NCBI GenBank assembly: GCA_022567015.1
Contig: JADFHR010000145.1
Span: 1 to 8,359 of the forward strand
Length of the DNA: 8,359 bases
DNA from: Pseudomonadota bacterium
GTDB taxonomy: Bacteria > Pseudomonadota > Alphaproteobacteria > Rhodospirillales > 2-02-FULL-58-16
Direction of reading: 5' to 3'
Shown here: positions 1-4,975 of the stretch, one piece after another
How positions within the stretch are numbered: the stretch's first letter is position 1
How the letters are laid out: each line of letters opens with the position of its first letter
Position numbers and translations under genes: made by a program
The notes under the pieces: generated by a model
Databases searched by the model: none
Seen by the model: the letters and a program-made list of their open reading frames with translations, nothing else
What the model was told of the DNA's origin: nothing

Positions 1-235
1 TTTCCCGGTCGCGGCCGAGCAACGCGCCCTCGAACCCGTCCAGCCGCGCCACCTTCTCCTCCGGCGGCAGGTCCGGATTATCCGCGATATCGTCGGCGCC
101 GCGGGCGAAATCGTAGAAAATGGCCACGTGGGGACGCAGCCGGGCCGGCAACAACCAGGACCCGACGGGGAAGTTCTCGTAGGCCACATCCTTGCCCGAC
201 GGTGTCTCTACGGAAAGCGGCGTGGCGACGGTCAT
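1..235 (-). CDS. hpnC: Hydroxysqualene synthase HpnC, N-terminal part (runs off the window)
   Basis: This is the first 78 residues of a trans-isoprenyl-diphosphate (squalene/phytoene) synthase family protein; the rest lies beyond base 1. The visible part has the N-terminal signature of HpnC: SGK near residue 13, then ENFPVGSWLLPARLRPHV (20-37), FYDFARGADDIADNPD (40-55) and a PPEEK.ARLDGFE stretch. The aspartate-rich DDIAD (48-52) is the first Mg2+/diphosphate-binding DxxxD motif. In the known pathway HpnD makes presqualene diphosphate, HpnC converts it to hydroxysqualene, and HpnE reduces that to squalene for hopanoid synthesis. The ATG at 233-235 is the only credible start; it has no strong Shine-Dalgarno (ACACCTTCC precedes it), so translation may depend on the upstream hpnM-like gene 31 bases away. 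The call is firm at family level and good at HpnC level because of the ENFPVGS block. Confidence 0.88.
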   Translation of the reverse strand, partial: MTVATPLSVETPSGKDVAYENFPVGSWLLPARLRPHVAIFYDFARGADDIADNPDLPPEEKVARLDGFEGALLGRDRE

Positions 236-250
236 GGAAGGTGTGTCGCG

Positions 251-264
251 GCGGGCATGCCCGC
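251..264. repeat. 14-bp perfect palindrome between hpnM-like gene and hpnC
   Basis: GCGGGCATGCCCGC is its own reverse complement. It sits 2 bases past the stop of the hpnM-like gene and 15 bases before the hpnC start. It has no following T-run on the minus strand, so it is not a classical intrinsic terminator. It could be a processing hairpin or operator, or chance in GC-rich DNA. Confidence 0.35.
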
Positions 265-266
265 GG

Positions 267-887
267 TCAGGCGTTGCCGTTGAAAACTTTTTTGCGCATT
301 TCGTCGAGGAGATTCTGAATCTTGCCGCCGTTCCTGCGGATGACGGAGGCCACTTCGGACCGTTGGGTCTGGCCCAGGCTCACCCCTTCCACCATGACAT
401 CGATGATCTTGTGCTCGCCCTTGCGCTTGCGCACGCGCCAGTCGACCCGCGCCAGCGGGCTACCGTCGGGCCGCAGGATCTTCGAATACACGATGATATC
501 CGTGTCGCCCTTGGTGGCCGTCTTGGTGATCATCAGGGTGACACCTGCATAATTGGCGAAGCGGTCCACGTAGATGGACACCAGCAGGTTCTCGAAAAGA
601 TTCAGGAACTCCGTGCGTTCCCCATCGGTCGCCTTGCGCCAATAGCGGCCCATCACCCATCGCCCGATGGTCTTCACGGCAAAGTGTTCATGCAGGAGAA
701 CGCGGAAACGCTTCGCCCTCTCCGCGCGGGGGACCGATTTCACCGTCAGCGCCGCGATCGCCTTGTCGGCAAGAGACTCGATGAGCTGCCGCGCTTCCTC
801 CTGGGCAGTGGCTGCATGGCCGGGGAAGGCCGCAAGAACCAGCGCCAGGGTCATACAGCCCGCCAGGATGTCCCGTCGCGTCAACAT
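267..887 (-). CDS. hpnM: MlaC/Ttg2D-family periplasmic protein, probable hopanoid-associated HpnM
   Basis: This is a 206-residue exported protein of the MlaC (toluene tolerance Ttg2/ABC auxiliary) family. It has a signal peptide at 1-25 with probable cleavage after PGHA. The start TRRDIL also fits a twin-arginine motif, so Tat export is possible. The body shows the family pattern: GRWVMGRYWRKAT then an FLNLFENLLVSIYVDRFANY helix region (about 77-115), a basic strand RVDWRVRKRKGEHKIIDVMV, and the C-terminal block EGVSLGQTQRSEVASVIRR followed by GGK.QNLLDEMR. MlaC proteins carry phospholipid through the periplasm; HpnM is the branch linked to hopanoid loci. The neighbour is hpnC, read in the same direction 31 bases downstream, which is why HpnM is preferred. 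The ATG at 885-887 has a good Shine-Dalgarno, GGGGAG, 7 bases upstream. Family call firm; HpnM subfamily inferred from context. Confidence 0.72.
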   Translation of the reverse strand: MLTRRDILAGCMTLALVLAAFPGHAATAQEEARQLIESLADKAIAALTVKSVPRAERAKRFRVLLHEHFAVKTIGRWVMGRYWRKATDGERTEFLNLFENLLVSIYVDRFANYAGVTLMITKTATKGDTDIIVYSKILRPDGSPLARVDWRVRKRKGEHKIIDVMVEGVSLGQTQRSEVASVIRRNGGKIQNLLDEMRKKVFNGNA

Positions 888-1115
888 TTTTCGCTCCCCG
901 CAGCCTTTTCGTTACCGTTCTGCGCTTCTTCCGTGCACAGTTCACCTCCCCGTGCCAGCCCCGCCGGCCGGGTCACCGTCAAGACTGCCTGAGGCCGCTC
1001 AGAAATCAAGGGAAGACTTCCCTGCCTCTCGAAAATATGAACGGGGCGCGCAAAGGGTCGCACGGAACCGGGCGCGGGTGCGCACCGCCGGTCCACTTTC
1101 CAGTGGCCGTGAGCG
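888..1115. other. Non-coding gap between PotD-like gene and hpnM-like gene
   Basis: These 228 bases hold the upstream region of the hpnM-like gene and the downstream region of the PotD-like gene. Visible structure: the GGGGAG ribosome site at 894-899, a short dyad AGGGAAG-A-CTTCCCT at 1009-1023 whose one-base centre suits a protein-binding site better than an RNA hairpin, and a hairpin at 1089-1109 listed separately. A TTGACG on the minus strand inside the gap lacks a matching -10 box, so I do not call a promoter. Confidence 0.4.
1089..1109 (-). terminator. Weak hairpin just after the PotD-like gene
   Basis: CGG-(T)-CCACT, loop TTCC, AGTGG-CCG gives an 8-bp stem with one bulged base, 6 bases past the TAG stop of the PotD-like gene. 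No T-run follows on the minus strand, so if it ends transcription it would be with Rho or as an RNA 3'-end stabiliser. Confidence 0.25.
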
Positions 1116-2282
1116 CTAAGCGGCGATGAACTTGTCGCGGTACCCGGCCCGGAGGTCGGCGTACCAGGGGGCTTCGGGCGGCCACCACCACATCCGCTCG
1201 AGGGCGTCTTCGGGGTACGCCTCGGCGAAGTTTTTCTTGGCCCGCGGTTTCAGGAGCTTCTCGGCGCCGACGCTGACGCTGTTGTAACTCGTCTCGTTGG
1301 CCAGGGTGGCGCCGACTTCCGCCGTGTAAATGTAGTCGAGGAACGCGTAAACCTGATCCGTGTGCTCCGCCCCGACGGGAATCGATAGTCCGTCGATCCA
1401 GCCCAGCGCCCCTTCCTGCGGCGTCATGTAGACGATCGGCTCGCCCTCGTTCTTGAGCCTGAGCGGCGGTCCGATCCAGGTCTGGCCGAGAACGACGCCG
1501 TTCTGCGTGAATCCGCGGGTCTGGGCCTCGGCGTCGTTCCAGAACTGCTTCAGCCAGGGCTTGTGCGCGATGGCGAATTTGGTGATCTTACCCCAGATGC
1601 CGCGCATGGTGTCCTCGTCCTTGTAGGCGTCCAACATGCGGTTCGACGGCAACTCGCCGATGCGGTCCAGATAGAGGCCGATGGCAAGCATCATGGAGTG
1701 GGGGCGTCCCATGATTTTGCCTTTCATCTCAGGAATATAGAGATCGCCGTAGGACAGGTCCTTGTATTCCCTGGACCACTTGTCGGTGCGCCACGCCAAC
1801 GCCTCGCTGCCCCACAGGAACGGCAGGTGGTGGTTCCTGCCGTCCCATGTGCCGGCCTTGATCGAGGCCTGGAGCATGGGCCCTATGATGCGCTCCGTCG
1901 GCACCCGGCTCATGTCCCAGGGCTGCAACAGGCCGAGCGGCTTCCACTGCAACATGCGCACCGACGTGGGACTGATAAGGTCGAAGCCCCGGCCCCCGGT
2001 TGCCTTCATTTTGTTGATCAGTTCTTCGTTGGAACCGAAAGGCGTGTGCTTGATCGTGATGCCCGTCTTGCGCGTGAACCCGTCGGCAACGGATTTGACC
2101 AGGCCGTCCGACCACATCAGGATGTTGAGCTCGCCCGAGGATGAAAAGGCGTCCTTGACGATCCACGGCCCCATGCCGAGAATCGCGCCCGCGGCGGCGC
2201 CCTTCAGCACCGTCCGCCGTCCGACCGCCGTCCGAAGGGCCGCGCCCTTCGCGCCCGCGGACTTGGAGGCCCTTGTTGTCAC
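1116..2282 (-). CDS. Tat-exported ABC transporter substrate-binding protein, PotD/PotF (spermidine/putrescine) type
   Basis: A 388-residue periplasmic binding protein. Residues 1-45 are a long twin-arginine signal: GRRTVLKG at 21-28 followed by a small hydrophobic stretch (AAAGAILGMGPWI). The mature part follows the PotD fold: GELNILMWSDGLVKSV, then a FTRKTGI.I...PFGSNEEL..KM segment, FDLI.PTS, LPFLWGSEALAW, and WIDGLSIPVGAEH. The last matches the PotD WxDxLxIP segment, whose Trp and Asp bind the ligand amine, so a cationic amine ligand is likely. The GTG at 2280-2282 is chosen because GGGAG lies 6 bases upstream and a promoter-like element ends about 30 bases upstream; an in-frame GTG at 2352-2354 would add 24 residues that overlap that promoter. 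No permease or ATPase gene is in the window, so the transporter partners are unknown. It lies downstream of egtD but behind a probable terminator. Confidence 0.85.
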   Translation of the reverse strand: MTTRASKSAGAKGAALRTAVGRRTVLKGAAAGAILGMGPWIVKDAFSSSGELNILMWSDGLVKSVADGFTRKTGITIKHTPFGSNEELINKMKATGGRGFDLISPTSVRMLQWKPLGLLQPWDMSRVPTERIIGPMLQASIKAGTWDGRNHHLPFLWGSEALAWRTDKWSREYKDLSYGDLYIPEMKGKIMGRPHSMMLAIGLYLDRIGELPSNRMLDAYKDEDTMRGIWGKITKFAIAHKPWLKQFWNDAEAQTRGFTQNGVVLGQTWIGPPLRLKNEGEPIVYMTPQEGALGWIDGLSIPVGAEHTDQVYAFLDYIYTAEVGATLANETSYNSVSVGAEKLLKPRAKKNFAEAYPEDALERMWWWPPEAPWYADLRAGYRDKFIAA

Positions 2283-2288
2283 GGGATT

Positions 2289-2293
2289 CTCCC
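2289..2293 (-). promoter_or_regulatory. Shine-Dalgarno that decides the PotD-like start
   Basis: GGGAG on the minus strand, 6 bases before the GTG at 2280-2282. No comparable purine site precedes the GTG at 2352-2354, so the shorter protein is preferred. Confidence 0.55.
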
Positions 2294-2317
2294 GTTCATC
2301 CCTTGCCTTACAGACAA

Positions 2318-2345
2318 TATTTAACACGTTGTTTATTCGGGTCAA
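2318..2345 (-). promoter_or_regulatory. Sigma70-like promoter candidate for the PotD-like gene
   Basis: On the minus strand TTGACC (2340-2345) is followed after 15-16 bases by TTAAAT/TAAATA (2318-2324). The surrounding 60 bases are AT-rich against a GC-rich background. Predicted transcription would start near 2311 and give a leader of about 30 bases to the GTG at 2282. The spacing is slightly short and the -10 is imperfect. Confidence 0.38.
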
Positions 2346-2376
2346 TGTATTCACGCGGCGCGGAACAAAAATCAGA

Positions 2377-2390
2377 TCATAAATTTATGA
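2377..2390. promoter_or_regulatory. 14-bp AT-rich palindrome, possible operator
   Basis: TCATAAATTTATGA is a perfect 14-bp palindrome about 30 bases upstream of the -35-like box of the PotD-like gene. Its AT-rich core in GC-rich DNA makes chance less likely than for the GC palindromes nearby. A dimeric activator or repressor site is an inference; I cannot name the regulator. Confidence 0.4.
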
Positions 2391-2537
2391 CAGGATCATG
2401 GCGGTCACACGTGCGCCGTCATGCCTACCGCGCCGAGCCGGCTCTTTGGCATGTATTGCCTCTCCGCCCGACGGCAAGGCCGGGTATAAAATAAAATTGC
2501 GAATATTCGGTTACCAGCGGAAAAGGCGGCCCCCGCG

Positions 2538-2580
2538 CCCGCAGGGACAGGGGGGTGTCCCCCCGGCAACCCTATGCGGG
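2538..2580. repeat. 43-base GC-rich extended stem-loop in the egtD downstream region
   Basis: Arms pair as CCCGCA (2538-2543) with TGCGGG (2575-2580), GGG (2544-2546) with CCC (2570-2572), and GGGGGG (2550-2555) with CCCCCC (2559-2564) around a TGT loop, with small internal loops. That is 15 base pairs in 43 bases. An alternative pairing, GGGACA (2544-2549) with TGTCCC (2556-2561), overlaps the inner stem. It may be a REP-like intergenic palindrome or an RNA 3'-end stabiliser; only one copy is in this window. Confidence 0.5.
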
Positions 2581-2588
2581 GGACGGAC

Positions 2589-2614
2589 AAAAAGCCTTGA
2601 TCGCGGGGAAAGGC
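2589..2614 (-). terminator. Probable intrinsic terminator of the senA-egtD operon
   Basis: On the minus strand GCCTT (2610-2614), an 11-base loop, then AAGGC (2594-2598) is followed directly by TTTTT (2589-2593). It starts about 28 bases past the egtD stop. The 5-bp stem is short but the T-run position is right; the larger stem-loop at 2538-2580 lies just beyond as a possible backup. Confidence 0.48.
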
Positions 2615-2642
2615 GCGGCGACGGCGGCCATGGGTTCCCGTT

Positions 2643-3626
2643 TCACGTCCCGGCACCGGACGCGAGGTAGTGGATGCTGAAAAGGTCGTTTTCGTCGGTC
2701 CATACCTGAACCGGGACGAAGCCGGCGGCTCGGGCCATGTCCTGGAACTCGGGGATGGCGTACTTGTACGAGTTCTCGGTGTGGATGGTCTCGCCCTCGC
2801 GGAAGCGGAATTCCGTGCCCGCGACGCCGACCACCTGGTCCTTCAGGCTGACCAGGTGCATCTCGATGCGGCCCTCCGCGGCGTCGTAAAAGGCGTGGTG
2901 GCGAAAGGCGTCAAGGGCGAAAGTCCCGCCCAGCTCCCGATTGACGCGGGCCAGCAGGTTCATGTTGAACGCCGCGGTGACGCCTTGGGCGTCGTTGTAG
3001 GCGGCGTCGAGGATACGGGCGTCCTTCTTGAGGTCGATGCCGATCAGCATGGCGCCGCCGGGCCCGGCCACCTTGGCCGCCGTGGCGAGAAACCGGACCG
3101 CCCGATCGGGGGTGAAGTTGCCCAACGTCGATCCCGGGAAGAAAACCACGCGTTTCGGGTCGCTCAGCCCCTCGACCGCGGGCACCGGGAAGGGCCTGGT
3201 GTAATCGGCGCACACGGCGTGCACCGCCAGGTGTGGCAGGTCCGCCGCCAGCGCCGCCATCGCTTCGACGAGAACGTCGCACGCAATGTCGACGCCGACG
3301 AAGGCCGCCGGCCGCTCCAGGGCGTCGAGCACAATGCGCGCCTTCTCGCTGGACCCGGCGCCAAGTTCCACCAGTTGGCAGTCCGGCCCCACCAGGGCGG
3401 CGATCTCGGGCGCCGAGGCGCGCAACAAGCCGGTCTCGGTCCGCGTCAGATAGTATTCGGGGAGCCCGCAGATCCGCCCGAACAGTTTCGACCCCTGCTC
3501 GTCGTAAAAGAACTTGCACGGCAGGTGCTTGGGCTCGTCCGCCAATCCCTCGAGGACCTCGGCAAGGAAGTCGTCGTCATCGGGGGCCAGGTCCTCGAAC
3601 GAGGCGAGTGCGGTACGGTGCGTCAT
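2643..3626 (-). CDS. egtD: L-histidine N-alpha-methyltransferase EgtD
   Basis: This 327-residue cytosolic enzyme trimethylates histidine with three S-adenosylmethionine to give hercynine, the shared precursor of ergothioneine and selenoneine. The length is normal for the family. Diagnostic blocks are all present: KFFYDEQGSKLF (38-49), LPEYYLTRTE (55-64), SAM-binding motif I VELGAGSSEKAR (86-97), FFPGSTLGNF (162-171), IDLKKD..ILDAAYND (197-212), FNMNLLARVNRELGG (220-234) and ETIHTENSYKY (279-289). Residues matching the histidine pocket of mycobacterial EgtD appear as Asn170, Tyr210, Glu284 and Ser286 (alignment from memory). The ATG at 3624-3626 has AGGGGA 4 bases upstream. It starts 15 bases after the senA stop, so the two are almost certainly one transcript, placing hercynine supply with its consumer. 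Confidence 0.95.
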   Translation of the reverse strand: MTHRTALASFEDLAPDDDDFLAEVLEGLADEPKHLPCKFFYDEQGSKLFGRICGLPEYYLTRTETGLLRASAPEIAALVGPDCQLVELGAGSSEKARIVLDALERPAAFVGVDIACDVLVEAMAALAADLPHLAVHAVCADYTRPFPVPAVEGLSDPKRVVFFPGSTLGNFTPDRAVRFLATAAKVAGPGGAMLIGIDLKKDARILDAAYNDAQGVTAAFNMNLLARVNRELGGTFALDAFRHHAFYDAAEGRIEMHLVSLKDQVVGVAGTEFRFREGETIHTENSYKYAIPEFQDMARAAGFVPVQVWTDENDLFSIHYLASGAGT

Positions 3627-3641
3627 GGAGTCCCCTGGCCC

Positions 3642-4949
3642 CTACACGGCGCAGGTGCGGAAGCCGGCGAACACGTCGCGGCGGTCGGGCGTGAAGAAGT
3701 TGCGGTACCGGGCGGTCAACATCCGCCCCCGCGTCGCCCAGCCGCCGCCGCGCAGGACCTTGGTGGTGCCGAACAGGGGCTCGGAATACTCCTTGTAGGC
3801 GTCGGGCGAGAACCCGGGAAAGGCGCCGAAGGGGCTGGCGGTCCATTCCCAGACGTTGCCCATCATCTGCCGGCATCCGAACGCGCTGTCGCCGTCGGGC
3901 AGGGCCGCCACGTCGATGCAGCCCAGGGCGTGGCCGTCCAGGTTGGCGCGCCCTGCCTGCACGGGTTCGTCGCCCCACGGGAAGCGCCGTTTGCGCGTCC
4001 CCAGCGCGGCGCCGCCGGCGGCCGGTTCGGCCGTCGCCGCGACCTCCCATTCGGCCTCCGTGGGCAGGCGCCGCCCGGCCCACCGGCAATAGGCTTCGGC
4101 CTCGTACCAGTTGACATGGACCACCGGCTGATCGGGCGCCGCATCGGCTACGCCGTCGAACCGGCGCGCCGCCCACGTGCCGGGCCCGTCCGCCACCCAG
4201 TAGACGGGATGCCCGGCGCCGGCCTTTTCGCGCCACCGCCAGCCGTCGTCGTCCCAGAATTCCGGGCGGCCATACCCGCCTTCATCGACGAAGGCGGCGA
4301 ACCCGGCATTGGTCACCGGCGCGCGGGCGATGCGGAAGGGCGTCACGGTGATCGGGTGGGCCCATTTTTCGTTGTCGAACACGAAGGGCGTATCCCGGGC
4401 GGAGCCGAGCAGGAACGTGCCGCCCGGCACGTCCACGTCGCCGGGCAGCGGGCCGGCGTCCGCGTCCGCCGGCCGGCGCGCCCCGTGGAACCGGGGTTCG
4501 GGATAGCCCAGGGTCTGGCGGGTGTAGGTATAGGCCTCGTCGTGCATGTCCTCGTGGAAGGTGGTGAACTGGTAGAGGTAGCTGTCCTGTTCGCTCGCCA
4601 CCGAGCCGTCCAGACGCTCGAGCAGGGCCTCGAGGACGTTCTTCATGTACACCAGGATCTTGTCCAGGGGCGCCAGGGGCAGGTCCCAGCGGGTGTCGTG
4701 GGCGATGTGGATGGAATCGTAGATGGCGTCCCCGCCGGCGAGCAGGGAGGGACGGCCGTACATGCGCCTGAGAATGAAGAATTCGTGGAACCACGCCACG
4801 TGCCCGATCTCCCACACCAGAGGATTGACGATCTCCAGCTTAGGGCCGATAAGCTGCTGGTCGTCCAGTCCCCGCACCAGTTCCAGCGTCCGTGCGCGTG
4901 CGTCGCACATGATCTGGGCCAGGTGGGCAGAAGGCACAGGCTCGGTCAT
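3642..4949 (-). CDS. senA: Selenoneine synthase SenA (EgtB-like non-heme iron enzyme)
   Basis: A 435-residue two-domain enzyme: an N-terminal DinB-like four-helix domain (about 10-145) and a C-terminal FGE/sulfatase-modifying-factor domain (about 172-433). The iron triad is predicted as His50 (WEIGHVAWF), His132 and His136 (FHEDMHDEAY), with the same spacing pattern as characterised EgtB. C-terminal landmarks are HVNWYEAEAYCRWAGRRLPT (278-297), AEWE (299-302), FPWGDEP (323-329), GNVWEWT (364-370), LRGGGW (399-404) and FAGFRTC (427-433). In the sen pathway SenA uses O2 to couple hercynine with a selenosugar; the selenoxide then breaks down to selenoneine. SenA is preferred to EgtB because the N-terminal block (NPLVWEIGH, DAIYDSIHIAHDTRWDLPL) looks like the EgtB-related SenA branch, and because senB and selD adjoin while egtA, egtC and egtE are absent. 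The fallback is an EgtB making ergothioneine. Co-transcribed with egtD. Confidence 0.85.
   Translation of the reverse strand: MTEPVPSAHLAQIMCDARARTLELVRGLDDQQLIGPKLEIVNPLVWEIGHVAWFHEFFILRRMYGRPSLLAGGDAIYDSIHIAHDTRWDLPLAPLDKILVYMKNVLEALLERLDGSVASEQDSYLYQFTTFHEDMHDEAYTYTRQTLGYPEPRFHGARRPADADAGPLPGDVDVPGGTFLLGSARDTPFVFDNEKWAHPITVTPFRIARAPVTNAGFAAFVDEGGYGRPEFWDDDGWRWREKAGAGHPVYWVADGPGTWAARRFDGVADAAPDQPVVHVNWYEAEAYCRWAGRRLPTEAEWEVAATAEPAAGGAALGTRKRRFPWGDEPVQAGRANLDGHALGCIDVAALPDGDSAFGCRQMMGNVWEWTASPFGAFPGFSPDAYKEYSEPLFGTTKVLRGGGWATRGRMLTARYRNFFTPDRRDVFAGFRTCAV
4825..4853 (+). promoter_or_regulatory. Promoter-like element for senB inside the senA coding region
   Basis: TTGACG (4825-4830), a 17-base spacer, and GATAAG (4848-4853) on the plus strand fit a sigma70 pattern with ideal spacing. 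Since only 26 bases separate the senA and senB starts, a senB promoter must lie inside senA. This one would give a leader of about 115 bases antisense to the senA 5' end. It is a motif match within a coding sequence, so chance is possible. Confidence 0.3.
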
Positions 4950-4975
4950 GGTCCCCCGTCCATCGGCGTCCGCGC
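4950..4975. promoter_or_regulatory. 26-base divergent junction between senA and senB starts
   Basis: This gap is too short for two promoters, so control elements must overlap the opposing coding regions. The senA side has a purine run GGGGGA just before its ATG. The senB side has no recognisable Shine-Dalgarno before its ATG at 4976. The first senB codons (4976-5010) are unusually AT-rich for this DNA (ATT, ATT, AAA, AAA), consistent with a leftward senA promoter embedded there; TAATCA and TAATCT on the minus strand are -10 candidates without a clear -35. Confidence 0.4.

Larger units (their letters stand above)
2283..2642. other. 360-base intergenic region between egtD and the PotD-like gene
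   Basis: I see no credible gene here. Reading leftward from egtD it holds a probable intrinsic terminator (2589-2614), a 43-base GC-rich stem-loop (2538-2580), an AT-rich patch (about 2484-2512) with the 10-bp palindrome CGAATATTCG at 2500-2509, small palindromes CACGTG (2408-2413) and GAGCCGGCTC (2435-2444), a 14-bp AT palindrome (2377-2390), and a promoter-like element (2318-2345) for the PotD-like gene. Confidence 0.6.

Noticed and set aside
192..992. 266-codon open frame on the plus strand over the hpnM-like gene
   Set aside because: Antisense to a protein with a signal peptide, ribosome site and MlaC motifs; no recognisable domain of its own.
2283..2354. 24-residue N-terminal extension of the PotD-like protein from GTG 2352-2354
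   Set aside because: No ribosome site, and the stretch contains the promoter-like TTGACC and TTAAAT boxes; the GTG at 2280-2282 has GGGAG at 6 bases.
2471..2512. Promoter on the plus strand in the TATAAA-containing AT-rich patch
   Set aside because: No plus-strand gene follows for about 2.5 kb, and no -35 box lies at the right distance.
2405..2656. 83-codon open frame on the minus strand between egtD and the PotD-like gene
   Set aside because: It would overlap the egtD end, run through the terminator and the 43-base stem-loop, and has arginine/proline-rich content without a motif or a ribosome site.
3642..4949. Ovothiol synthase OvoA as the identity of the EgtB-like gene
   Set aside because: At 435 residues it lacks the C-terminal methyltransferase domain of OvoA, and a separate EgtD lies next to it.
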